Assembly (NCBI GenBank): GCA_049999725.1
Contig: JBNGIS010034262.1
Location: 1 to 36,738, forward strand
Direction: 5' to 3'
From: Haplomitrium mnioides
Taxonomy: Eukaryota > Marchantiophyta > Haplomitriopsida > Calobryales
DNA length: 36,738 bases
The position numbers and the translations under genes were made by a program. The notes beneath the pieces are model-generated. The model saw only the letters and a list, made by a program, of their open reading frames with translations. It had not been told where the DNA came from and searched no databases. Below, in pieces: positions 21,447-32,283 of this stretch (within the stretch, counting starts at the first letter, position 1; every line of letters begins with the position of its first letter).

Positions 21447-21760
21447 TTATGCATCGATTATAGCCAAGAAAAACCGAAAAGGTCTTGATGGTGGATTAAT
21501 AAGTCCACATACATCGGCATGTATACATTCAAGAAATTGTAGAATGTCCAAAGATATGTTAGATGGTACTGGATGGGTTATAAATTTTCCCTGTGAACAT
21601 GCAAGACAAGGTGTCTCTACTGATAATGGGCAAATTCTAAATGGATTGCCCACAGTATCTTTGAGAATATTCTGATACATCTTGATGCTAGGGTGACCAA
21701 GATGAATATGCCATCTCTATGTCAATGTCAATGATGATTGTTCATAATGGAAAGCATATA
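21447..21760 (-). pseudogene. Copia pre-integrase zinc domain and integrase start
   Basis: WHIHLGHPSIKMYQNIL and TPCLACSQGK give the HHCC zinc domain that precedes copia integrases. ECIHADVCGLINPPSRPFRF contains the first catalytic Asp. A stop lies just upstream of the W in the same frame. Confidence 0.87.
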
Positions 21761-22059
21761 TATTGGTAATGTACAAACTAGGTGGAGACAGAGAAAAAGT
21801 CTCAACAACTTTCATACCAACATGGGTTGGGTTTAAAGTCTGAAGGACTTCATGAGCACCAAAGATACTCGTATGAATATGTAAATTATTAGCCATTATA
21901 TCTCAAAAATTGAGAAGGTTTCGTGAGGCTTTTGGTGCATAAACAACTAATCAAATATATATAATTGTACCATTTGGAAAATGAATTTTGGCTGGGCCAA
22001 TTCCCTCTTCAATATAATTCTGTCTTGTAATAGTTATCATTTGGCACATCTTGATGAAG

Positions 22060-22348
22060 TAATTGATGAAAAATATAATTTATTTCTTAGAATAGAATGT
22101 GATGCACCACTATCAGTAATACAATTATTTGGATTATCAATTAATGATAAATCATCTGCATGATATGCAGTGTGTACAACAGGTATAGTATTATTTTGAG
22201 GATATAAATCAATGTCATTCGAAATCTCGAAAAAATTGCCATGGGATTCATTATGAAAATTATGACGACTTTCATCATATAATTTGGCTAAATGTGCCAG
22301 AGCTCAACAATATTCATGTACATGGCCTTTTGTGTCACATCTAAAACA
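22060..22348 (-). pseudogene. Copia nucleocapsid zinc knuckle and aspartic protease
   Basis: CFRCDTKGHVHEYC at 22307-22348 is a CX2CX4HX4C knuckle, followed at once by a TGA. In the same frame the protease active site DSGASHSIL occurs, with DSGAS at 22100-22114. This is the normal copia order gag knuckle then protease. The stop between them and later frame changes break the polyprotein. Confidence 0.88.
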
Positions 22349-23785
22349 AGATGGAGAATTATTCTAATCTCAATTATACGAGAATCTAGCCCTTCAAGAA
22401 TTTTTGCCTCAATATCTAGACCAGGTATTAACGTAAGGTCTTCTTGTTGAGATTGGTATAGGATGCTCTCTATTCTTGAACTCTTGATATCATCCATTAT
22501 TAGACTGTCTACCTATCCTTCCCCTAAAATTACCACGACCCCTTCTATTGGTCTTATTTTCGGTTCTGGTTAGATGTGTTTCAGGTCTGAAAGAAGGGGC
22601 AGAATTCCTTGGTGGTCGCTTCTTAGCATTTTCAAGGAGCAAGGTCTGATGTTTCTCCACAAGAAGCATATATGCAATTAGTTCTAAATATCTCGCAAAA
22701 TTCATATTGCGATACTGAAATGCCAAAACTAGATTGGTAACATGGAAAGTAGATAGTGTTTTGTCGATCTTTTCTTCAACTGTAACCGACTAACTCCAAA
22801 CAGATAATTGAGATACAATGCAAAAAAGTTTGCTATTGTAGCTTGCAACTATTGGATAATCTTGAACTCTAAGATTAGTCGAGTCGTGTTTTGCAGACGG
22901 TAAGGACATTATTCTCATATGATGAAACCGTAGTTTGAGATCATCCTACTAATCTTGGGATTGTAATAATTCATGTATTGGGTTTGTAATGAATTAGACA
23001 GATGATGACGTATGAGAATCAATGCCCTAGCTGTGTGTCAGCCAGTGATTTGAAGCACTGAGGCAGAATTCAGTAAATCGGAAGCAATTCTGAACCAATA
23101 ACCCTTAGCAAGTGTGAAGGTCTCTCGGGAACGACGGGTTACTCTCAAACAGATAGTTAAGAGCATGACGCATGATTCCTAGGAGGGAAACAGGATCATG
23201 GCGGGAGGATGAGAAGAGGGAAGTGATCGCTAGGCACTGGAGGGGTCCCATTTCAAAATCCGAAGCAGGACAGCGGGAAGCCGTGAGCCTCAAGGAGAAT
23301 GCGGGGATTGTGGTCGAGCAAAGGAGAAGGGAACGACCAATCCAAGTGAAGTGATCTGAGAAGAAAGAATGAGTCCACAAGCTGACATCCGAAGGCAATC
23401 AGGGGAGGCAGATCGCGGACACGTTCTGCAACGGCCAATAATCGAGAATCAAGGATTGGGGAAGAAATGAGGAACTAAGATCGTCACAAGGGTGTGCAAG
23501 GCCAGGGAAAAGGGACGCCTTGATCCCGCAAGCAGAAGCGCGCCTGCAAGAGCCGATCCAACTTGTTCTTTGAATCCGTGAATCCATGGAAACGTGGCAG
23601 CTCCAAGGAGTCTGCGGGTCTACGGGAAGCCGCCTTCCTAAGTGGAGATCCCACTTAAGGTGGTTCCGATCCATCTTACGATGTGAGTAGCCCACTTAAG
23701 AGGGATCCGTGAAGAGTTCAAACGGGGATCACCAAGGAAGCGTCGAAAGTGTGACATAGCGTGGATCTGTCTGAAGGAAGACGGA

Positions 23786-23838
23786 AGATGTCAGAAGGGT
23801 GATTCATCAAGATGTTAGAAGGGTGATTCATCAACGTT
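23786..23838. repeat. Short direct duplication inside the large LTR
   Basis: gtcagaagggtgattcatca and gttagaagggtgattcatca follow each other about 26 bases apart; a related agggtgataaatc occurs at about 23918. Confidence 0.65.
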
Positions 23839-24045
23839 TCGACCAAGGAAGAACCAATGAAGCCGAAAGGGCGACTTAGCGGGGATTTGTCAGGAGGAAG
23901 AGCACAGAAGGGCCAAAAGGGTGATAAATCGTCGACGGGACCGGCAAAGAGCGAAGGGAGTCCGCAACGGCTCTTTGGATGACGTGGCGGGCGTTGGGAG
24001 TCCGTGGAGCGATTCAAAAACGTGGACAAAGGAGAGTGTAGTTCA

Positions 24046-24400
24046 CGGGTCAACATCGGAAGAAGGGTCAGCGCGACGGTCCGCCTACCCCTTTGCGGGG
24101 CGGCGTCGGGCGGCGCCCTTTGGACGACGTGGTGCTCTGAGAAGCAAGGAGGGGATTCTGATGGTCAATTATGGAAAGGAGCCAGCCGACGGTCAGCCTA
24201 CCCTTTGCAGGGCGACGTTGAGCGGTGCCCTTCGGATGAGGTGGCGACTCAGGGAACCTCGGGCAAGTTAGAGGACACGTGGCAGCAAGGGAAAGCTCAT
24301 CGGACCTCGGACCGCGAGCGGGTCAACTTCGGAAGGGAAAGTCAAAGCGACAGTCAGTCTAACCTCTTGCGGGGCGGCGTCGAACGGCAAAGCAGCGGAT
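24046..24400. repeat. Three degenerate GC-rich repeats inside the large LTR
   Basis: The words gacggtccgcctacccc, gacggtcagcctaccc and gacagtcagtctaacc begin at 24075, 24188 and 24349. Each is followed by tttgcggggcggcgt or a close variant, and two of the three are preceded by gggtcaacatcggaag or gggtcaacttcggaag. Confidence 0.75.
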
Positions 24401-24830
24401 GATGTGGCACGTAGAGGAGAACTGAGAATCTGCAAGGGAATCTGCTGAGATTCCGTGGACCGAGTTCCGCGGAGTGCTTCAGAACTCTTTTCCGAAGGAC
24501 TATTTGGACCTGGCTCCGCGAGAATCTGCGAAATCTCTATTCGCAAGATTCCTCGGACACATGTTATCATTGTACTTGTCGTTTCTCAACCAACTGGCAG
24601 GACACGCGACGCGCGCCTATCTTTCGTGAAAACGAGATTAACGACCATTGAAGCCACGCGTCGACATTTCCCGTTATGAGCCTAACTAAATTAACGAATT
24701 CAAACGAAGAGCGCTGGGGTTTGCGGAGAGACGCGGCGATCGCTCGAGGGGGGTATACATCAAAGGACGACAATTTTGAGAAGGGTTGATGCACAGGAAA
24801 TCTCAAGGCGCGAGGCAACTGCATGCAAAG

Positions 24831-25358
24831 GGGAATTGCAACGAGGGGGGCTGGATTGAGAATTCACTGAAAAGACCACGTGAAGCAGAGTTACTAGCTC
24901 AGGGGATTCGGGGAATTCAGAGAAGGACTGGAGGGAGATCTAGGTGACCTCATTCTTGCAGGCGGACCTGGGTGGCGGGTTACTGATACGGGGTCTCGAT
25001 TGATTTCTTGCCGGCTAAGACTTTGGGAGAGGCCACCATGGGAGGACTTGGGGTTGTTTCTGCATTCTCTGTGTAGGAGCATCACGATCTGAGGACAAGG
25101 AAATCGCAACGATGGGCAACTGGAGTTAGAATTCATTGAGAAGATCACGTGAAGCAGAGGTACTCATTTAGGGGATCCGGGGGATTCAGAGGAGGACTGG
25201 AGGGAGATCCAGGTGACCTCATCCTTGCAGGCGGACATGGGTGGAGGGTTACTGATACGGAGGTCTAGAAGGGATTCGGCCAGTTAAGACTTCGGGAGAG
25301 GCTGTCAAGTGAGGAGCTTGGAGTTGTCTCTGCCATTCTTTGTGTGGGAGTATCACCC
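24831..25358. repeat. Tandem duplication of about 268 bp inside the large LTR
   Basis: Matching landmarks are offset by 268: gcaacga at 24838 and 25106, cacgtgaagcagag, gactggagggagat, tgcaggcggac and gggttactgatacgg. The duplicated block includes the strings ggggattc/ggggatcc and the tgtgtaggagcatcac/tgtgtgggagtatcac ends. Confidence 0.85.
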
Positions 25359-26450
25359 CAGAGTGTTCGGAGTACACTCTGTATTTAATCTCAAGTGGAG
25401 CTGAGAGGAGGGAGGCTGCGTTAGTACTCACGTACTGCGGAAGTAATACTCTTCAAGGCTTGGTGTGGAGTGGGTTACCTACAGTCAAGAGGGCTGTGCT
25501 TTTCCAGAGGTGGAACTAAAATAAATCCTCTTCATAGCATAAGGAAGTAAAGTCAGGACTTCTTGCGAGGGAAGTATCAAAACTATCTGGATAAGGGTGT
25601 GTGAGTGGTGAGTGTTGGGCTGCAGACTATAAGGCAGTGAAGGATTTAGAAGGGAAGTCAGTTGGTGGATCTATCCAGAGGTCTTCAAGGACTCTATTCC
25701 TATTCACAATACATAGTGTAAATAGTTGATGTATTGAAGTGTAGTTAGATTCTCATTTTGCATTTGATTTCATGCAGTAGAGTAGTATAAAATATAGCAG
25801 GACAATTGAGCAGACCCTGAGACATCTCGGAAGGGGGAATACAGTCCCTGTGACAACGAAATGATCCTGGGGGGAAATGCTCTGTGGTTATAATCCTGGA
25901 GTTTAGTGTTGTGATTCATTCATTTTAGGATAGTTGAGATCTATTGTACTCGATCTGTGACAACTCTGAAAGGGGGAGTCCAGACTTCTGTAATTGTTCC
26001 AATTACACATAAGGTGGCAGGACCTCGAGTTTTGGTCCTTGGAATACACGGACAGAATTACACAAGGAAGATTGAGTGTGGAGAATACTGACCTGAGTTG
26101 GGAGTGAGTGATTGTAGTGAAGTCTGAAGTGAGTAAGTGGTGAATCAAAGGCTAGTAAAGAAAACAAGAATCCTTAACGCCTTAAAGCGATAAATGGTAA
26201 GGGACCATCTCAGAAAAGAACCTGAAAGCCCGTAAGTTGTCCTCCCCTGCGTCCAAAGAGGCGACTGTGAAGGTTAAGGCCGGAAACAGGGGAGTGACAC
26301 TTTGTCTTGTAAAGTAGGTCCTTCATCAGTTATAATGGTATTTTGGAGATCTTTGGATGTAAGATGGGCTTCAACATCTAAAGATGAGGTCAAATAATTT
26401 GACCCATCAATAGATAAAGCTTGAAAAAGTAGTTTCTCAATGTTGTTCAT

Positions 26451-27362
26451 ATCATGATAAGTGAAATTGGATTCACTGTTTCAAGTAATACTGAAAATGA
26501 ACTAAATTTGTTGAGCCTATATTTGTTATTGTGCAAAAATAAGAATACGAAAACTGAGAATAAAAAGAAATTAATATGGCCCAAATGTATAGAGTTGCCT
26601 CTTTGAAATTGTCTTGTGTAGATCAAATTGATCTTGAAAATTATATCATGTTGATAGAGACGTCTTCTTCATCTTCACACGATCGCCACGACTACTACCT
26701 TCTACGCAAACGGGCAAAGTCAATACATCTAGGCTGTCAAAATTACAATGCCATCAGCCTCCTTAAGCTTCTTTTCTGCAAGCTTCGAGAAAAACGTGGT
26801 TTTCACCACCAACGGTTGACTAGGAAGATTGCCCACGCCAAATACTTGAAAGAATCTATGGTGCGTAACATCCAACAATGGGGCTGCCTTCTCCCCATCT
26901 ACCTTGATTGTTTAGTGCCATCATAAAGAAATGTTCAAAGTCATCAAAGAAATATGAATGCTTAAATCAAATTAGACAAGTATAAACAATCTGCATCGTG
27001 CTAGTTCTTGAAAGAGACATCATGTTCTCAAGCTTCAATCGGTGGAGCAGAAAATCAGATTGAAGAAAAGTAGTGCCAATGCAAGACGAAACGCTCCACA
27101 AGCAATGCTTTGAGAGCAACAATCAAAATCACATTATCACTCTTTTTCTTGATTGTTCACATCTGCATATCGTTGTTTGTCTCCAACAAAAATTGTCGTT
27201 CGTCTCCAGTAGAAAAAAATGCGATGCTTGCCAAAAAAAACTCTGCCCTAATTAATCTATGAGTGCCTCTTGAATCATATTCAACCCCTCTTGCAATGTT
27301 CTTCTTTTGTGTATTTAGAAATTAGATATGTAATTGGTTTTAGAAAAAAATCAAAAATTTTG
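26451..27362 (-). other. Copia leader between primer-binding site and gag
   Basis: About 0.9 kb without conserved coding. A plus-strand frame of 116 codons (26576-26926) lies here, antisense to the element, and has no recognisable domain. A long leader is also present in the related copia at the right edge. Confidence 0.6.
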
Positions 27363-27379
27363 TTGTCCAGCTGATAACG
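27363..27379 (-). promoter_or_regulatory. Primer-binding site of the copia element
   Basis: On the minus strand CGTTATCAGCTGGACAA begins immediately after the 5' LTR end (TTTCTAACA). The same CGTTATCAGC start follows the LTR of the right-edge copia. It resembles, imperfectly, the TGGTATCAGAGC site for initiator tRNA-Met. Confidence 0.7.
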
Positions 27380-27551
27380 TGTTAGAAATAGCGCATTAGC
27401 TCATGGTCTCAATCTCACAACAACAACAACTCTCTTCATTATCTCTATGATCCACACATATAGAGTGGAGGTTATGTAGCTACCATAACCTCCTTAGCTA
27501 GAATAAGATAATTTAAGTAACTAGAGTTAAGTTTTAATTGGGGTTATAACA
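27380..27551 (-). repeat. 5' LTR of the copia element
   Basis: 172 bp, matching 17814-17988 apart from about 10 substitutions and a lost CAA. The TATA-like stretch here reads CTCTATATGTG on the minus strand. Confidence 0.92.
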
Positions 27552-30020
27552 CTCTACAGACCACACGATGGATGTAGAGGTGAAGCAATTGGAAGTGATG
27601 TATGATAGAAACCAAAGGAAACATACTTTATAGACATGAATGTAGAGTGTGCGTACTCTTTATGAATGTAGAAGTGAAATGATGGAGAAGATGTACGGTA
27701 GAAACCACACAAGAGTGAATGTACTCTAGAGACATTGATGTAGAGGTGAAAAATGGAGGAGTTGTATGATTGAGACCACGCTCAAGTAAATATACTCTAG
27801 AGGTGCGAATGTTGAGGTGAAGCAATGGAAGATATGTATGGTAGAGACCACACTACTGATGTAGAGGTGAAGCAATGGAGAAGATTTATATTAGCGACCA
27901 CACAAGAGTAAACATAGAGTACATAAACTCTACATAATTGTAGAGTTGAAATGATGGAGGCTATAGAATTGTAGAGGTGAAATGATGGAGGAGATGTACG
28001 GTAGAGACCACACATGAGTAAACATACTCCAGAGTTGTGAATGTAGAGGTGAAGCAATGGAGGAGAATTATGGTAGAGAGACCAAACTGCAGTAAACATA
28101 CTCTAGAGATGTGAATGTAGAGGTGAAGCTACTTACTTGGATGTGCAGGTGAACTAATGGAGGAGAATTATCATATGAACTAATGGAGGAGAATTATCAT
28201 ACAGACACTATTATAGAGACGACACTAGAGTCTACAAACTCTAGACATAGAGATATATGTAGAATTGAAGTAATGGAAATGATGTAAAATAAAAACAAGA
28301 GGAAGTAGTAATGTACAATACTTTAGAGACATGGATGTAGAGTAGACATACTCTACATTGATGTAAAAAGGAAATGATGGAGGAGATGTATGGTAGAAAC
28401 TACATTGGAGTGAACGTAATATAGAGATATTGATGTAGAGGTGAAACAATGGAAGAAACGTACTATAAACATCATATGGGAGTAAACATACTTAGAAGAC
28501 ATAGATTTAGAGGTAAAAATGGAGAAATTTTATAGTAGAGACCGCACAGGAGTAGAACTGCTCTATAGATGTGAATATAGAAGTGAAACAATGGAAGAGA
28601 CGTAGGGTAGAGACCACATGATGTCTGTAGAGGTAAAGCAATGGAGAACATTTTTGGTAGGACACTTTTGGTAGAGACCACATGATAGATATAGAGGTGA
28701 AGCAATGGAGGACTTTTTTGGTGGAGACCATATAAGAGAGTAAATATACTCTAGAGATAGACATAGATGTCGAATTAAAGTAATGGAATATGCAATTGAA
28801 ACCATACTAAATGAAACATACTTTAGAGACGTGGATGTAGACTCACATGCGCTATTTGGATGTAGAGGTGACATGATAAAGGAGAGATGTATATTAGAGA
28901 TCACACATTAAACTTACTCTATAAACATTGATGTAGAGGTAAAACAATGGAGGAGATAAACTATAGAGACCTCACGGGAGTAAACGCACTTTGAACATTT
29001 GAAAACATAGATGTAGAGGTGAAACAATGGAGAAGAATTATAGTGGAAACCACATTGAAGTAAACATACTCTTGAGATAGATATAAATGTAGAATTGAAG
29101 TAATTGAAGTGATATACACTAGAAACCAAAGGCAACATACTTTAGAGACGTGGATGTAGAGTACACAACTCTATATGAATGTAGAGGAGAAATGATGGAG
29201 GATATGCATGGTAGAGATTGTTCACTATCATAGAGGATATGCATGGTAGAGATTGTTTGGGAGTGAACAAACTAAGATATTGATGTAGAGGTGAAACAAT
29301 GGAAGAGATGTGTTGTAGAGGCCATACAAGAGTAAACATACTTTGAAGCCATTGATGTAGAGGTGAAAAATGGAGGAGCTTTACGTAAGAGACTAGATAG
29401 ATTAAACATACTCTAGAGATGTGGAAGTATGTGTGAAACAATGGACAAGATTTATGTGAGGGAGAGACCACACTATAAACATACTCTATAGATATTGATG
29501 TAGAATTGAAGCAATGGTATATACGGTATGAACTATAGTAGAGAAAACAAACTTTGTAGAGGTAGATGTAGAGTACAAAGACTCTATACGTATGTAGAGG
29601 AGAAATGATGGCGGATCTATACAAATATAGAGGTGAAATGATTGAGGAGATGATAAAAAATGCATAACAGAGACCATACAAGAGTTAATATACTCTAGAG
29701 ACATTGATGTAGAGGGTGTGGAGACCATATAGGAGTAAATTGACTTTAAAGACATAGATATAGGGGTGAAAAATAGAGGTGCTTTATGGTTAAGACTACA
29801 TAGCAGTAAAGATACTCTAGAGATGTGGACTTAGAGGTGAAGCTATGGGGGAGATTTACGGTAGAGACCATATTATAGTGGATGTAGAGGTGAAGCAATG
29901 GAGGCAAATTATAGTAGAAATCACATTGGAGTAAACATAATCTAGATACAAACATAGATGTAGAATTGAAGCAATGGAAGTGATGTGCAGTAGAAACCAC
30001 ATTCAACAACCTCTACTTTG
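27552..30020 (+). repeat. Satellite array, segment 3
   Basis: Same family as 15851-17813: gatgtagaggtgaagcaatg, gtagagaccacac, gagtaaacatactctagag. More diverged units predominate towards the right. Many units carry an inverted repeat, for example GTAGAGTA / gaca / TACTCTAC at 28337-28356. The array fades out at about 30005-30020. Confidence 0.88.
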
Positions 30021-30979
30021 AACCATGAACAACTACTGAGTTCCTATTATATTTCAGGTTTTTGGAAAAAACTTAATGCTCAATATATGGTAAAAAAAAG
30101 TAAAAATAAAAATATTATATTATGGTAAGATATGCAAACAAGAGAGAAAATTGAAAAAACGTGGTAAAGTTAAATAGTCATATTTTAATATTTTTTCAAT
30201 AATTTTCAAAAAAAATTTAAGATACAAAATCCTAAAACATTTACCAAGAAAAAATCAAAATCCAAAAAAAGACGATGTTGCAATATGCACTAGCATATAA
30301 ATCTCTAAGTTGGTAAGAGATGTTTTGAGCTTCTATTTACTTACGGGATCAAAACAAAATAGAAGAGCTATACTTGCATAGACTTCAAGCTTGTATATTA
30401 TAAAAAAGATGATGTCTTTAATCAAAATCAATCTGACATTTCTATCCACACATGTAATTAATCACATACAATGACTAACGTGTAGAATTATAATATAATT
30501 CAAAATTGTTGTAGATGTAATACGCAACTAAAAAAACAAAAAACTTACGATTGAAGAAAACTTATGCAAAAATATAAATGACTCACGTGTAGAATGATAT
30601 TGTAATTCAAGATTGTAATAAAATATAATACACAACTAAAAAAACAAAAAAACTCACCATTGAAGAAAACTTATGCAAAACATAAATCAATGAAAAGGAA
30701 ACTTCCATGCAAGGAAAGACTTTGTTGCTTACTCTCACAAAAATAAGAAGTTTTATTCAAAAGTCATTTATTGAACAAAAAGAGATCCTCAAGAAAGTAC
30801 TTAATAACTTTTATTTTGAATCTTACAAGAATCAAAGATCTTTTACCAAAATTAAAAAGATCAAATGCAAGATATTGCCTAAAAACAAATGCTTTATTAT
30901 TTACAAAATATACATCAGTATGTAGCTTCAGCTTCAATATTGCCTAAAAACAAATGCTTTATTATTTACAAAATATACA
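30021..30979. other. AT-rich DNA without a gene, with two duplications
   Basis: Begins where the satellite ends. Two direct duplications are visible (30479-30690 and 30872-31001). The plus-strand frame at 30707-30925 is Lys/Ile/Asn-rich low-complexity sequence and is not convincing. Confidence 0.5.
30479..30690. repeat. Direct duplication, about 107 bp
   Basis: cgtgtagaat occurs at 30479 and 30586; both copies continue through caactaaaaaaacaaaaaa and ttgaagaaaacttatgcaaa. Confidence 0.8.
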
Positions 30980-31001
30980 TCAGTATGTAGCTTCAACTTC
31001 A
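30872..31001. repeat. Direct duplication, 65 bp, across the end of the pseudogene
   Basis: attgcctaaaaacaaatgct starts at 30874 and 30939 and both copies run through tacatcagtatgtagcttca. The second copy includes the inferred stop of the methyltransferase-like frame (30980-30982), so the duplication copied the 3' end of that gene. Confidence 0.85.
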
Positions 31002-32283
31002 ATTTTATCCTCTTCATGAGGAATGGTCTTATCCAAATTGATAGACTAAGAAGCTTGGGCATCTGCAGCCGTAAGAGAATCTTGTCAAGACTTTTCAATC
31101 CTAGAAATTGCAACAGATTTACAAGAGGCACCAGTAATACCAGAAGGAACATGCTTAACATGCTTTTTATGGTACGTGTAGATAATCAGAGATTCAGTGA
31201 CATCGGATGGCAAAGAAGCCATCGTCAAAACTCTTTGTGGAATATAAATAGAGTGATGTCTATCGTATTCCACAACAATATACGCATCAACTTGAGAGCA
31301 CAGACAAGGCCTGTGCCCGACCCAAAGCAAAGATCTAGTACCTAATTTTGCTTTGAAGACAAGTGGTCAATAAAAAATTTGTATAAGCACAAGGCTTTTG
31401 GTACACATTCACAAGAGCATCATCTCTTGGATTTTTTTAGTTTTGTGGTAATAGCTGGACATCTAAAAACAATTTACATTATTTGTCGAAGACAACTGCT
31501 TGAATATTTGGATTGTAAGTTAAACAACTTCATGTTGCGCTTGCCTTCTTTTGTTCAGTAACTCACATTCTAATACTTATGGGCATGAGCAATTCTGAGA
31601 CCACCTGAACCATGTATGTTGGCTTTGTCTTTGCAGTACTCAAAACAAAGAAATAAGAGATTGCAAAGAAACTAAAAGAAGTAGAAATAGGGTAAAATAA
31701 AACATTAAAAATCAACACAAAACTTACCAGATATCGTAGTTGATAACACAACAAATATCTAAAAGCGCATTCTTGACAATGTCGAATTGTTGCAAAGAAT
31801 AAATAATAACAAAAGACCAAAAATTCAAGGTAGTTATTACCACAAAAGAGAATATCATATCAAAAATATCATCTTTAATAAAGTGTTTGGAGTCATCATG
31901 CTTACATTCTTTAAGATTGCACCAGTAAGGAATGTCAGCGATTGCTAAAGTGAAACTTCTTGGTTTCACCAAGCCTTTAGTTGTCGTGTGTTGGACTTCT
32001 CGTGAACTTGATAATACGCCACATTGAGTTCATCAGCATAAGACTGCAAGTCCTAGTCTTATTCTTTGGTACCTCCTTCAACTGGAGGGACAACAATGTC
32101 ATTTTGCTGCTTGGACTTCCACTATTTGGCTTTCTAATAGTGGAGCAAAAAGGCAAGAGGGAAGGACACAAAGGTTGGGGCTTGGTCTTGATCTTTTGGG
32201 GTTTTTTCAACCCTAGATCTCTTTGTTCCTTTAGTACCTACCCCCAATTTTTTGGCAAGCTACCTCTTGAATGTTTTGTCACC

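Larger units (their letters stand above)
23036..26299. mobile_element. 3264-bp solo-LTR-like insertion in copia gag
   Basis: Starts TGTCAGCC and ends GAGTGACA, giving TGTCA/TGACA inverted termini. It is flanked by ctgtg (23031-23035) and ctttg (26300-26304), a 5-base duplication with one mismatch. It is much richer in G and C than its host element. No LTR-retrotransposon domain, no second terminal repeat and no terminal transposase is seen in it, so it fits a large solo LTR; a non-autonomous element whose LTRs I cannot resolve is the alternative. A tataaaatatag at about 25787-25798 is a possible plus-strand TATA box. Orientation is not settled. Confidence 0.7.
22349..26450 (-). pseudogene. 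gag: Copia gag, interrupted by a 3.26-kb LTR-like insert
   Basis: The N-terminus lies at 26450-26300: Met at 26450, then LLFQALSIDGSNYL, DVEAHLTSKDL, TDEGP. The frame resumes at about 23030 with ARALILIRHHLSNSLQTQYM, continues through degenerate sequence and a clear block at 22726-22490 (FQYRNMNFARYLELIAYMLL, VEKHQTLLLENAKKRPPR), then an Arg/Gly-rich tail. The intact gag at the right edge of the window (36129 on) has the same blocks in one frame, which confirms order and the position of the break. The domain is the copia UBN2/Retrotran_gag type. Confidence 0.9.
17814..27551 (-). mobile_element. Complete but decayed Ty1/copia element
   Basis: Two LTRs (17814-17988 and 27380-27551), polypurine tract, primer-binding site, gag, zinc knuckle, protease, integrase, RT and RNase H lie in copia order on the minus strand. 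The 5-base flanks ctcaa (17809-17813) and ctcta (27552-27556) differ at one position and join two satellite segments. Removing the 3264-bp nested insert and its duplicated 5-mer leaves about 6.5 kb. By eye the LTRs differ by about 10 substitutions and one 3-base indel, so the insertion is not recent. Confidence 0.92.

Noticed and set aside
26576-26926. Plus-strand 116-codon frame, possible small gene
   Set aside because: It lies antisense in the leader of the copia element, shows no recognisable family and no regulatory context.
27628-30009. Minus-strand frames of up to 179 codons in satellite segment 3
   Set aside because: Same reason: repetitive Ser/Leu/His/Tyr strings dictated by the repeat, with no start context or conservation between units.
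30707-30925. Plus-strand 72-codon frame as a small protein
   Set aside because: AT-rich low complexity, overlaps a duplicated stretch, no family resemblance.
31016-31345. Plus-strand 109-codon frame
   Set aside because: It is the complement of the methyltransferase-like SAM-binding region, which has recognisable motifs on the minus strand.
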